This document shows, one piece after another, positions 40,936 through 53,424 of a DNA stretch of 64,000 nucleotides. The stretch's first letter is position 1; every line of letters begins with the position of its first letter. The notes under the pieces were generated by a model. That model saw only the letters and a list, made by a program, of their open reading frames with translations, was not told where the DNA came from and did no database searches. The DNA is from Linanthus parryae. Lineage: Eukaryota > Streptophyta > Magnoliopsida > Ericales > Polemoniaceae. Both the position numbers and the translations under genes were made by a program. The stretch covers positions 53,109,665 through 53,173,664 of the forward strand of contig JALGPY010000010.1 in the NCBI GenBank assembly GCA_023055425.1, in the 5' to 3' direction.

Positions 40936-41536
40936 TGCATCCTTTTCGTCGATCTTCAACCTCCTCCACCGACGGGAACAGGGACGACGAAGGAGCCACC
41001 TCTCGATCTCTTCCTCATCCTCTTCACCCTCTCCCTCTCGATCTCTTTCTCACCACCATCTCTCTCTCTCTATTTGTGTGTGTGTGTGTGTGTTCATACA
41101 GGTGATAATGAAGAGATGGGAAGATGTATTGTGTGGGTGTAGTTAGGGTTAGTTGGTTAGGGTTTTGTTTGGTGGCTCCACTTTTTGATAATTTTCAATT
41201 TCCCCCCAAATATTTAGTGAAAATTTGAATGTCCGCCCAAAATGATTTGTGATAGCAGCATTTACACTTTGTAATGCTGCAATATTAAGCAATCTTTTTT
41301 TGTAAAAAACAACATTAATGTGATTAATGCTGCAATTATTATTGCAGCGTAAGTTTTTTAATGCTTTAAAGTAAAACATTACATTTGTCAAAAAGATGAA
41401 TTAATGTGATTAATGCTGCAATTTCTATGCTGTTTAGCCAAAAATTGCAGCATTATTCGATTAATGCTGCAAACTTACAACATTTAGTTTGCAACATTAA
41501 TAATAATGCTGCTTTAGGATATCAATCACCGCATTT
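40936..41536. mobile_element. CACTA subterminal region, copy 2, terminus lost
   Basis: Same CT-rich part, (GT)n run and TAATGCTGCAAT subterminal repeats as 24906-25544. The terminal CACTACTAGAAA is missing because the sequence jumps at 41536 into a satellite LTR. One subterminal unit present in copy 1 (near 25390) is also missing. Confidence 0.7.
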
Positions 41537-42347
41537 CTGGAACATGTTAGTGAGTCTCGCCTACTGACACGGCGTGATCATGATTTAATCTTCACGAAAC
41601 TAGGGTTTGTTCATAGTTCATCGTTTTGCTTAATGTTAATGTTTATTTTAGTTAAATGTTCATGTTCTATGCTCAATCCTTAGTGTTAAAGGAGTGATCA
41701 ACTTGACACCCTAGCTAATTAGATGAGTGCACGACAGTGACTTAGCCTAATTGTGATGAGAAATTCAACACAATCCCAAATCACCGAGACCGAAAAGGAG
41801 AAGTGTTAGGATTGGCCTTAGTGTGGGTAGATTCGGTAGGATTATTCGTCTGTTCTGTGAAACGGTGGACCGACGGGACCGGTTATCGTACCAGTTGATG
41901 ACCTGCTAGAACGGACCGGTAGATAACATGAGACCAAGAGGAGATTGTAGTTAACCGAGACGTAAAATCACATGAGACTGACAGGATATTGTCATAGTCT
42001 ATTACCCGGCTGAATTAAAATAGGACTGACGTGTTACATAGCTGAACCGGAATTCGTCTACAGCCCTACGTGATCTAGAGATTGTCTAGTTTCTCCATAT
42101 ATGTTCCTTAAAAATAAAAATACAAAAAATATTAGCTTAGTTGTTTAATTAATTTTAGTCACTTGTTTGAGTGTGACAACTATTCAAATCACAATTCTTC
42201 CTCCAGTTACCGTACTCTAAATTAAGTAACTAATTATGTAATCTAAAGTCTGTCTTCGTGGGATCGATAACTCAGGGTTGAAATACAACCCCTATATTAC
42301 TTGACCGTGCACTTGCGCATACGCGTTAAGAAATCATGTCAAGTTTT
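41537..42347 (+). repeat. Array unit 0 (partial LTR end)
   Basis: Begins mid-LTR at GAACATGTTAGTGAGTCTCG and runs to the LTR end ATCATGTCA. Its start is the junction with the CACTA remnant. Confidence 0.85.
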
Positions 42348-42365
42348 CGGCGCCGTTGCCGGGGA
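42348..42365 (+). other. tRNA-Asp-type primer-binding site, representative unit
   Basis: CGGCGCCGTTGCCGGGGA, seven bases after the LTR end. The plant tRNA-Asp primer site starts with T. All twelve array copies carry C at that first position. Confidence 0.8.
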
Positions 42366-42908
42366 CAGCGGTAGATTATTTAGTTAGGAATTAGTTTAGA
42401 GTACTTTTCTTTAAGTTCAGTTTTATTTTGACTTTTCTCTATCTATGTGCTTCACGGGTGTCTTTTGAGTTTGTTTTCTCTATTACAGTTATATTTCTTG
42501 CACGTTTTATATCGTTTTGTGTGCTTTCCGGGTTGATAATCTTAGTTTTGCACTACAATTAGAGAGAAAACGTAGAAGTTTAGCTCTAGGCATTATTTTG
42601 TTAATCCTAGCATTTCTCACACAATTTCATGTATTTTTGTCACGTTTGATCGCACGGGTTGTGTTTCCTGTTGTTTTGGCAAGAAACGGGGCTTGAGAGA
42701 TGAAGCGGAGAGGATAAACAAGCTTGGGAGATTAATCGAAATCTAAAACGAAGAAGAAATCGTGAAGAAACAGTGAAAATACATAAAGAGGGGAGGAAAA
42801 TGCAATTTAATGAAGTTTCTTTAATGGCACTTTGACCCCCTAGATGAGAAATGGCCAAACACTTTGTGAAAATCCGGTGGCAAACGAGAGAGCAACTCAC
42901 TGAAAGTG

Positions 42909-43047
42909 TAGGATCACAAATGAGATTAAAAGATCACCCACAAGACCACTATGTGATCCTATGATCAGAAAAGGTGATCCTTTGAACACAAGATCACCCG
43001 CAATACCACAATGTGATCCTATGATCACAAAAGGTGATCACATGATC
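42909..43047. repeat. GATC-palindrome subrepeats in the LTR start (representative)
   Basis: Two tandem subrepeats of about 60-65 bp. Each has the order AAGATCACCC, then CAATGTGATCCTATGATCA or a close variant, then AAAAGGTGATC. GTGATC and GATCAC words alternate, so the strand can fold on itself. The pattern recurs in every unit. Confidence 0.7.
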
Positions 43048-44195
43048 ACATTACTTAAAAAATAAAAGAGCGTGACTCTTTTATTAGAGCAACGCACTGA
43101 AGGAAAAAAGAAAAGAAAAAATACTCATGCAAGGAGAAGGAAAAGGAGGCTAGGGTTCAAGAGGAGGGCTCCTCCATTGAAGATCAATGTTTTTCTTCTT
43201 CTTCTTCCTCTCTCAATCTTGTTATGGAGAAACTATAGTATCTTGTTTGGTTGATTACTATTAGCTAGACTCCATTGCTAGGCTTCTCTAGAGAGCCTAG
43301 GGTTTATGTAGAAGAATAATTTTCCGGGTTTAGACTCTGTCTCATGTGTTTATGCTTTGATCTATTGAATGAATATTCAGTTTCTTAAACGTGTAAGTGA
43401 GTCTCGCCTATTGACACGGTGTGATCACGATTTAATCTTCACGAAACTAGGGTTTTGTTCATAGTTCATCGTTTTGCTTAATGTTAATGTTTATTTTAGT
43501 TAAATGTTCATGTTCTATGCTCAATCCTTAGTGTGAAAGGAGTGATCAAGTGGACACCCTAGCTAATTAGATGAGTGCACGACAGTGACTTAGCCTAATT
43601 GTGATGAGAAATTCAACACAATCCCAAATCACCGAGACCGTAAAGGAGAAGTGTTAGGATTGGCCTTAGTGTGGGTAGATTCGGTAGGATTATTCAGCTG
43701 TTCTGTGAAACACTGGACCGATGGGACCGGCTATCGTACCAATAGATGACCTGCTAGAACGCACCGGTAGATAACATGAGACCAAGAGGAGATTGTAGTT
43801 AACCGAGACGTAAAATCACATGAGACTGACAGGATATTGTCATAGTCTATTACCCGGCTGAATTAAAATAGGACTGACGTGTTACATAGCTGAACCGGAA
43901 TTCGTCTACAGCCCTACGTGATCTAGAGATTGTCTAGTTTCTCCATATATGTTCTTTAAAAATAAAAATACAAAAAATATTAGCTTAGTTGTTTAATTAA
44001 TTTTAGTCACTTGTTTGAGTGTGACAACTATTCAAATCACAATTCTTCCTCCAGTTACCGTACTCTAAATTAAGTAACTAATTATGTAATCTAAAGTCTG
44101 TCTTCGTGGGATCGATAACTCAGGGTTGAAATACAACCCCTATATTACTTGACCGTGCACTTGCGCATACGCGTTAAGAAATCATGTCAAGTTTT

Positions 44196-46045
44196 CGGCG
44201 CCGTTGCCGGGGACAGCGGTAGATTATTTAGTTAGGAATTAGTTTAGAGTACTTTTCTTTAAGTTCAGTTTTATTTTGACTTTTCTCTATCTATGTGCTT
44301 CACGGGTGTCTTTTGAGTTTGTTTTCTCTATTACAGTTATATTTCTTGCACGTTTTATATCGTTTTGTGTGCTTTCCGGGTTGATAATCTTAGTTTTGCA
44401 CTACAATTAGAGAGAAAACGTAGAAGTTTAGCTCTAGGCATTATTTTGTTAATCCTAGCATTTCTCACACAATTTCATGTATTTTTGTCACGTTTGATCG
44501 CACGGGTTGTGTTTCCTGTTGTTTTGGCAAGAAACGGGGCTTGAGAGATGAAGCGGAGAGGATAAACAAGCTTGGGAGATTAATCGAAATCTAAAACGAA
44601 GAAGAAATCGTGAAGAAACAGTGAAAATACATAAAGAGGGGAGGAAAATGCAATTTAATGAAGTTTCTTTAATGGCACTTTGACCCCCTAGATGAGAAAT
44701 GGACAAACACTTTGTGAAAATCCGGTGGCAAACGAGAGAGCAACTCACTGAAAGTGTAGGATCACAAATGAGATTAAAAGATCACCCACAAGACCACTAT
44801 GTGATCCTATGATCAGAAAAGGTGATCCTTTGAACACAAGATCACCCGCAATACCACAATGTGATCCTATGATCACAAAAGGTGATCACATGATCACATT
44901 ACTTAAAAAATAAAAGAGCGTGACTCTTTTATTAGAGCAACGCACTGAAGGAAAAAAGAAAAGAAAAAATACTCATGCAAGGAGAAGGAAAAGGAGGCTA
45001 GGGTTCAAGAGGAGGCCTCCTCCATTGAAGATCAATGTTTTTCTTCTTCTTCTTCCTCCTCTCTCAATCTTGTTATGGAGAAACTATAGTATCTTGTTTG
45101 GTTGATTACTATTAGCTAGACTCCATTGCTAGGCTTCTCTAGAGAGCCTAGGGTTTATGTAGAAGAATAATTTTCCGGGTTTAGACTCTGTCTCATGTGT
45201 TTATGCTTTGATCTATTGAATGAATATTCAGTTTCTTAAACGTGTAAGTGAGTCTCGCCTATTGACACGGTGTGATCATGATTTAATCTTCACGAAACTA
45301 GGGTTTTGTTCATAGTTCATCGTTTTGCTTAATGTTAATGTTTATTTTAGTTAAATGTTCATGTTCTATGCTCAATCCTTAGTGTGAAAGGAGTGATCAA
45401 GTGGACACCCTAGCTAATTAGATGAGTGCACGACAGTGACTTAGCCTAATTGTGATGAGAAATTCAACACAATCCCAAATCACCGAGACCGTAAAGGAGA
45501 AGTGTTAGGATTGGCCTTAGTGTGGGTAGATTCGGTAGGATTATTCAGCTGTTCTGTGAAACACTGGACCGATGGGACCGGCTATCGTACCAATAGATGA
45601 CCTGCTAGAACGCACCGGTAGATAACATGAGACCAAGAGGAGATTGTAGTTAACCGAGATGTAAAATCACATGAGACTGACAGGATATTGTCATAGTCTA
45701 TTACCCGGCTGAATTAAAATAGGACTGACGTGTTACATAGCTGAACCGGAATTCGTCTACAGCCCTACGTGATCTAGAGATTGTCTAGTTTCTCCATATA
45801 TGTTCTTTAAAAATAAAAATACAAAAAATATTAGCTTAGTTGTTTATTTAATTTTAGTCACTTGTTTGAGTGTGACAACTATTCAAATCACAATTCTTCC
45901 TCAGTTACCGTACTCTAAATTAAGTAACTAATTATGTAATCTAAAGTCTGTCCTCGTGGGATCGATAACTCAGGGTTGAAATACCACCCCTATATTACTT
46001 GACCGTGCACTTGCGCATACACGGTAAGAAATCGTGTCAAGTTTT
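44196..46045 (+). repeat. Array unit 2, 1850 bp
   Basis: Nearly identical to unit 1 through the leader and most of the LTR. Near its end it switches to the CACGGTAAG variant typical of units 3-7, which suggests a crossover point. Confidence 0.9.
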
Positions 46046-47890
46046 CGGCGCCGTTGCCGGGGACAGCGGTAGATTATTTAGTTACGAATTAGTTTAGAGT
46101 ACTTTTCTTTAAGTTCAGTTTTATTTTGACTATTCTCTATCTATGTGCTTCACGGGTGTCTTTTGAGTTTGTTTTCTCTATTAGAGTTATATTTCTTGCA
46201 CGTTTCATATCGTTTTGTGTGCTTTCCGGGTTGATAATCTTAGTTTTGCACTACAATTAGAGAGAAAACGTAGAAGTTTAGCTCTAGGAATTATTTTGTT
46301 AATCCTAGCATTTCTCACACAATTTCATGTATTTTTGTCACGTTTGATCGCACGGGTTGTGTTTCGTGTTGTTTTGGCAGGAAGCGGGGCTTGAGAGATG
46401 AAGCGGAGAGGATAAACAAGCTTGGGAGATTAATCGAGATCTAAAACGAAGAAGAAATCGTGAAGAAACAGTGAAAATACATAAAGAGGGGAGACAAATG
46501 CAATTTAATGAAGTTTCTTTAATGGCACTTTGACCCCCTAGATGAGAAATGGCCAAACACTTTGTGAAAATCCGGTGGCAAACGAGAGAGCAACTCACTG
46601 AAAGTGTAGGATCACAAATGAGATTAAAAGATCACCCACAAGACCACTATGTGATCCTATGATCAGAAAAGGTGATCCTTTGAACACAAGATCACCCGCA
46701 ATACCACAATGTGATCCTATGATCACAAAACGTGATCACATGATCACAATACTTAAAAAATAAAAGAGCGTGACTCTTTTATTAGAGCAACGCACTGAAG
46801 GAAAAGAAAAGAAAAAATACTCATGCAAGGAGAAGGAAAAGGAGGATAGGGTTCAAGAGGAGGGTTCCTCCATTGAAGATCAATGTTTTTCTTCTTCTTC
46901 TTCCTCTCTCAATCTTGTTATGGAGAAACTATAGTATCTTGTTTGGTTGATTACTATTAGCTAGACTCCATTGCTAGGCTTCTCTAGAGAGCCTAGGGTT
47001 TATGTAGACGAATAATTTTCCGGGTTTAGACTCTGTCTCATGTGTTTATGCTTTGATCTATTGAATGAATATTCAGTTTCTTGAACGTGTTAGTGAGTCT
47101 CGCCTATTGACACGGCGTGATCGTGATTTAATCTTCACGAAACTAGGGTTTTGTTCATAGTTCATCGTTTTGCTTAATGTTAATGTTTATTTTAGTTAAA
47201 TGTTCATGTTCTATGCTCAATCCTTAGTGTGAAAGGAGTGATCAAGTGGACACCCTAGCTAATTAGATGAGTGCACGACATTGACTTAGCCTAATTGTGA
47301 TGAGAAATTAGACACAATCCCAAATCACCGAGACCGTAAAGGAGAAGTGTTAGGATCGGCCTTAGTGTGGGTAGATTCGGTAGGATTATTCAGCTGTTCT
47401 GTGAAACGCTGGACCGACGGGACCGGTTATCGTACCAATAGATGACCTGCTAGAACGGACCGGTAGATAACATGAGACCAAGAGGAGATTGTAGATAACC
47501 GAGACCTAAAATCACATGAGACTGACAGGATATTGTCATAGCCTATTACCCGGCTGAACTAAAATAGGATTGACGTGTTACATAGCTGAACTGGAATTCG
47601 TGTGCAGCCCTAGGTGATCTAGAGATTGCCTAGTTTCTCCATAATGTTCTTTAAAAATAAAAATACAAAAAATATTAGCTTAGTTGTTTATTTAATTTTA
47701 GTCACTTGTTTGAGTGTGACAACTATTCAAATCACAATTCTTCCTCCAGTTACCGTACTCTAAATTAAGTAACTAATTAAATAATCTAAAGTCTGTCCTC
47801 GTCGGATCGATAACTCAGGGTTGAAATACCACCCCTATATTACTTGACCGTGCACTTGCGCATACACGGTAAGAAATCGTGTCAATTTTT
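46046..47890 (+). repeat. Array unit 3, 1845 bp
   Basis: Carries GTTACGAATT after the primer site, a variant shared with unit 5 but not with unit 4. The LTR starts at about 46605 (TGTAGGATCAC, or six bases earlier) and ends at 47884. Confidence 0.9.
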
Positions 47891-49735
47891 CGGCGCCGTT
47901 GCCGGGGACAGCGGTAGATTATTTAGTTAGGAATTAGTTTAGAGTACTTTTCTTTAAGTTCAGTTTTATTTTGACTATTCTCTATCTATGTGCTTCACGG
48001 GTGTCTTTTGAGTTTGTTTTCTCTATTAGAGTTATATTTCTTGCACGTTTCATATCGTTTTGTGTGCTTTCCGGGTTGATAATCTTAGTTTTGCACTACA
48101 ATTAGAGAGAAAACGTAGAAGTTTAGCTCTAGGCATTATTTTGTTAATCCTAGCATTTCTCACACAATTTCATGTATTTTTGTCACGTTTGATCGCACGG
48201 GTTGTGTTTCGTGTTGTTTTGGCAGGAAACGGGGCTTGAGAGATGAAGCGGAGAGGATAAACAAGCTTGGGAGATTAATCGAGATCTAAAACGAAGAAGA
48301 AATCGTGAAGAAACAGTGAAAATACATAAAGAGGGGAGGCAAATGCAATTTAATGAAGTTTCTTTAATGGCACTTTGACCCCCTAGATGAGAAATGGCCA
48401 AACACTTTGTGAAAATCCGGTGGCAAACGAGAGAGCAACTCAATGAAAGTGTAGGATCACAAATGAGATTACAAGATCACCCACAAGACCACTATGTGAT
48501 CCTATGATCAGAAAAGGTGATCCTTTGAACACAAGATCACCCGCAATACCACAATGTGATCCTATGATCACAAAAGGTGATCACATGATCACAATACTTA
48601 AAAAATAAAAGAACGTGACTCTTTTATTAGAGCAACGCACTGAAGGAAAAGAAAAGAAAAAATACTCATGCAAGGAGAAGGAAAAGGAGGCTAGGGTTCA
48701 AGAGGAGGGCTCCTCCATTGAAGATCTATGTTTTTCTTCTTCTTCTTCCTCTCTCAATCTTGTTATGGAGAAACTATAGTATCTTGTTTGGTTGATTACT
48801 ATTAGCTATACTCCATTGCTAGGCTTCTCTAGAGAGCCTAGGGTTTATGTAGACGAATAATTTTTCGGGTTTAGACTCTGTCTCATGTGTTTATGCTTTG
48901 ATCTATTGAATGAATATTCAGTTTCTTGAACGTGTTAGTGAGTCTCGCCTATTGACACGGCGTGATCGTGATTTAATCTTCACGAAACTAGGGTTTTGTT
49001 CATAGTTCATCGTTTTGCTTAATGTTAATGTTTATTTTAGTTAAATGTTCATGTTCTATGCTCAATCCTTAGTGTGAAAGGAGTGATCAAGTGGACACCC
49101 TAGCTAATTAGATGAGTGCACGACATTGACTTAGCCTAATTGTGATGAGAAATTAGACACAATCCCAAATCACCGAGACCGTAAAGGAGAAGTGTTAGGA
49201 TCGGCCTTAGTGTGGGTAGATTCGGTAGGATTATTCAGCTGTTTTGTGAAACGCTGGACCGACGGGACCGGTTATCGTACCAATAGATGACCTGCTAGAA
49301 CGGACCGGTAGATAACATGAGACCAAGAGGAGATTGTAGATAACCGAGACCTAAAATCACATGAGACTGACAGGATATTGTCATAGCCTATTACCCGGCT
49401 GAACTAAAATAGGACTGACGTGTTACATAGCTGAACCGGAATTCGTGTGCAGCCCTAGGTGATCTAGAGATTGCCTAGTTTCTCCATAATGTTCTTTAAA
49501 AATAAAAATACAAAAAATATTAGCTTAGTTGTTTATTTAATTTTAGTCACTTCTTTGAGTGTGACAACTATTCAAATCACAATTCTTCCTCCAGTTACCG
49601 TACTCTAAATTAAGTAACTAATTAAATAATCTAAAGTCTGTCCTCGTCGGATCGATAACTCAGGGTTGAAATACCACCCCTATATTACTTGATCGTGCAC
49701 TTGCGCATACACGGTAAGAAATCGTGTCAAGTTTT
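47891..49735 (+). repeat. Array unit 4, 1845 bp
   Basis: Preceded by a GTCAATTTTT variant before its primer site. It shares GATCGGCCTTAG and the AATTAGACACAATCC variant with unit 3. Confidence 0.9.
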
Positions 49736-51580
49736 CGGCGCCGTTGCCGGGGACAGCGGTAGATTATTTAGTTACGAATTAGTTTAGAGTACTTTTCTTT
49801 AAGTTCAGTTTTATTTTGACTATTCTCTATCTATGTGCTTCACGGGTGTCTTTTGAGTTTGTTTTCTCTATTAGAGTTATATTTCTTGCACGTTTTATAT
49901 CGTTTTGTGTGCTTTCCGGGTTGATAATCTTAGTTTTACACTACAATTAGAGAGAAAACGTAGAAGTTTAGCTCTAGGCATTATTTTGTTAATCCTAGCA
50001 TTTCTCACACTATTTCATGTATTTTTGTCACGTTTGATCGCACGGGTTGTGTTTCGTGTTGTTTTGGCAGGAAACGGGGCTTGAGAGATGAAGCGGAGAG
50101 GATAAACAAGCTTGGGAGATTAATCGAGATCTAAAACGAAGAAGAAATCGTGAAGAAACAGTGAAAATACATAAAGAGGGGAGACAAATGCAATTTAATG
50201 AAGTTTCTTTAATGGCACTTTGACCCCCTAGATGAAAAATGGTCAAACACTTGGTGAAAATCCGGTGGCAAACGAGAGAGCAACTCAGTGAAACTGTAGG
50301 ATCACAAATGAGATCACAAGATCACCCACAAGACCACTATGTGATCCTATGATCAGAAAAGGTGATCCTATGAACACAAGATCACACGCAATACCACAAT
50401 GTGATCCTATGATCACAAAAGGTGATCACAAGATCACAATACTTAAAAAATAAAAGAACGTGACTCTTTTATTAGAGCAACGCACTGAAGGAAAAGAAAA
50501 GAAAAAAGACTCATGCAAGGAGAAGGAAAGGGAGGCTAGGGTTCAAGAGGAGGGCTCCTCCATTGAAGATCTATGTTTTTCTTCTTCTTCTTCCTCTCTC
50601 AATCTTGTTATGGAGAAACTCTAGTATCTTGTTTGGTTGATTACTATTAGCTAGACTCCATTGCTAGTCTTCTCTAGAGAGCCTAGGGTTTATGTAGACG
50701 AATAATTTTCCGGGTTTAGACTCTGTCTCATGTGTTTATGCTTTGATCTATTGAATGAATATTAAGGTTCTTAAACGTGTTAGTGAGTCTCGCCTATTGA
50801 CACGGCGTGATCATGATTTAATCTTCACGAAACTAGGGTTTTGTTCATAGTTCATCGTTTTGCTTAATGTTAATGTTTATTTTAGTTAAATGTTCATGTT
50901 CTATGCTCAATCCTTAGTGTGAAATGAGTGATCAAGTGGAAACCCTAGCTAATTAGATGAGTGCACGACAGTGACTTAGCCTAATTGTGATGAGAAATTC
51001 AACACAATCCCAAATCACCGAGACCGTAAAGGAGAAGTGTTAGGATTGGCCTTAGTGTGGGTAGATTCGGTAGGATTATTCAGCTGTTCTGTGAAACGCT
51101 GGACCGACGGGACCGGTTATCGTACCAATAGATGACCTGCTAGAACGGACCGGTAGATAACATGAGACCAAGAGGAGATTGTAGATAACCGAGACGTAAA
51201 ATCACATGAGACTGACAGGATATTGTCATAGCCTATTACCCGGCTGAACTAAAATAGGACTGACGTGTTACATAGCTGAACCGGATTTCGTCTGCAGCCC
51301 TAGGTGATCTAGAGATTGCCTAGTTTCTCCATAATGTTCTTTAAAAATAAAAATACAAAAAATATTAGCTTAGTTGTTTATTTAATTTTAGTCACTTGTT
51401 TGAGTGTGACAACTATTCAAATCACAATTCTTCCTCCAGTTACCGTACTCTAAATTAAGTAACTAATTAAATAATCTAAAGTCTGTCCTCGTCGGATCGA
51501 TAACTCAGGGTTGAAATACCACCCCTATATTACTTGACCGTGCACTTGCGCATACACGGTAAGAAATCGTGTCAAGTTTT
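49736..51580 (+). repeat. Array unit 5, 1845 bp
   Basis: GTTACGAATT variant shared with unit 3. It has ATATTAAGGTTCTTAAACG in place of the usual ATATTCAGTTTCTTGAACG. Confidence 0.9.
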
Positions 51581-53424
51581 CGGCGCCGTTGCCGGGGACA
51601 GCGGTAGTATATTTAGTTAGGAATTAGTTTAGAGTACTTTTCTTTAAGTTCAGTTTTATTTTGACTATTCTCTGTCTATGTGCTTCACTGGTGTCTTTTG
51701 AGTTTGTTTTCTCTATTAGAGTTATATTTCTTGCACGTTTTATATCGTTTTGTGTGCTTTCCGGGTTGATAATCTTAGTTTTACACTACAATTAGAGAGA
51801 AAACGTAGAAGTTTAGCTCTAGGCATTATTTGTTAATCCTAGCATTTCTCACACTATGTCATGTATTTTTGTCACCTTTGATCGCACGGGTTGTGTTTCG
51901 TGTTTTTTTGGCAGGAAACGGGGCTTGAGAGATGAAGCGGAGAGGATAAACAAGCTTGGGAGATTAATCGAGATCTAAAACGAAGAAGAAATCGTGAAGA
52001 AACAGTGAAAATACATAAAGAGGGGAGACAAATGCAATTTAATGAAGTTTCTTTAATGGCACTTTGACCCCCTAGATGAAAAATGGCCAAACACTTGGTG
52101 ATAATCCGGTGGCAAACGAGAGGGCAACTCACTGAAAGTGTAGGATCACAAATGAGATCACAAGATCACCCACAAGACCACTATGTGATCCTATGATCAG
52201 AAAAGGTGATCCTATGAACACAAGATCACACGCAATACCACAATGTGATCCTATGATCACAAAAGGTGATCACAAGATCACAATACTTAAAAAATAAAAG
52301 AACGTGACTCTTTTATTAGAGCAACGCACTGAAGCAAAAGAAAAGAAAAAAGACTCATGCAAGGAGAAGGAAAGGGAGGCTAGGGTTCAAGTGAAGGGCT
52401 CCTCCATTGAAGATCTATGTTTTTCTTCTTCTTCTTCCTCTCTCAATCTTGTTATGGAGAAACTCTAGTATCTTGTTTGGTTGATTACTATTAGCTAGAC
52501 TCCATTGCTAGTCTTCTCTAGAGAGCCTAGGGTTTATGTAGACGAATAATTTTCCGGGTTTAGACTCTGTCTCATGTAATTATGCTTTGATCTATTGAAT
52601 GAATATTCAGTTTCTTAAACGTGTTAGTGAGTCTCGCCTATTGACACGGCGTGATCATGATTTAATCTTCACGAAACTAGCGTTTTGTTCATAGTTCATC
52701 GTTTTGCTTAATGTTAATGTTTATTTTACTTAAATGTTCATGTTCTATGCTCAATCCTTAGTGTGAAAGGAGTGATCAAGTGGACACCCTAGCTAATTAG
52801 ATGAGTGCACGACAGTGACTTAGCCTAATTGTGATGAGAAATTCAACACAATCCCAAATCACCGAGACCGTAAAGGAGAAGTGTTAGGATTGGCCTTAGT
52901 GTGGGTAGATTCGGTAGGATTATTCAGCTGTTCTGTGAAACGCTGGACCGACGGGACCGGTTATCGTACCAATAGATGACCTGCTAGAACGGACCGGTAG
53001 ATAACATGAGACCAAGAGGAGATTGTAGATAACCGAGACGTAAAATCACATGAGACTGACAGGATATTGTCATAGCCTATTACCCGGCTGAACTAAAATA
53101 GGACTGACGTGTTACATAGCTGAACCGGATTTCGTCTGCAGCCCTAGGTGATCTAGAGATTGCCTAGTTTCTCCATAATGTTCTTTAAAAATAAAAATAC
53201 AAAAAATATTAGCTTAGTTGTTTATTTAATTTTAGTCACTTGTTTGAGTGTGACAACTATTCAAATCACAATTCTTCCTCCAGTTACCGTACTCTAAATT
53301 AAGTAACTAATTAAATAATCTAAAGTCTGTCCTCGTCGGATCGATAACTCAGGGTTGAAATACCACCCCTATATTACTTGACCGTGCACTTGCGCATACA
53401 CGGTAAGAAATCGTGTCAAGTTTT
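51581..53424 (+). repeat. Array unit 6, 1844 bp
   Basis: Shares with unit 7 the variants GCGGTAGTATATTTAG, TTCACTGGTGTC and GTGATAATCCGG. Confidence 0.9.

Larger units (their letters stand above)
36521..41536 (+). repeat. Segmental duplication, copy 2
   Basis: Direct duplicate of 20480-25544. It carries the same palindrome, RNase H pseudogene, copia 3' end, TGATAC LTR junction and CACTA subterminal repeats. It ends at GCATTT within the CACTA part, where it is joined at the short shared word TTTCT.GAAC to the middle of a satellite LTR. Confidence 0.88.
42348..44195 (+). repeat. Array unit 1, 1848 bp
   Basis: Nearly identical to unit 2. Both have ACAGTTATATTTC, AAGAAACGGGGC and the variant ATCATGTCA before the primer site of the next unit. 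Confidence 0.9.

Noticed and set aside
42348..42365. The CGGCGCCGTTGCC word considered as part of a tRNA gene
   Set aside because: Only the 3' acceptor/T-arm complement is present, repeated beside each LTR end. It is a primer-binding site, not a tRNA gene.
42640..42900. An 86-residue minus-strand ORF (MSCSLVCHRIFTKC...) recurs in nearly every array unit
   Set aside because: It lies antisense in the leader next to the primer site. Its conservation is explained by the near-identity of the units, and it is broken by a stop in unit 9 and shortened in others.
43072..43254. A plus-strand 60-65 residue ORF (MTLLLEQRTEG...) in several units
   Set aside because: Low-complexity Lys/Arg then Leu/Ser from A-rich and CTT-rich DNA in the LTR. 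It is present only where the repeat happens to be open.
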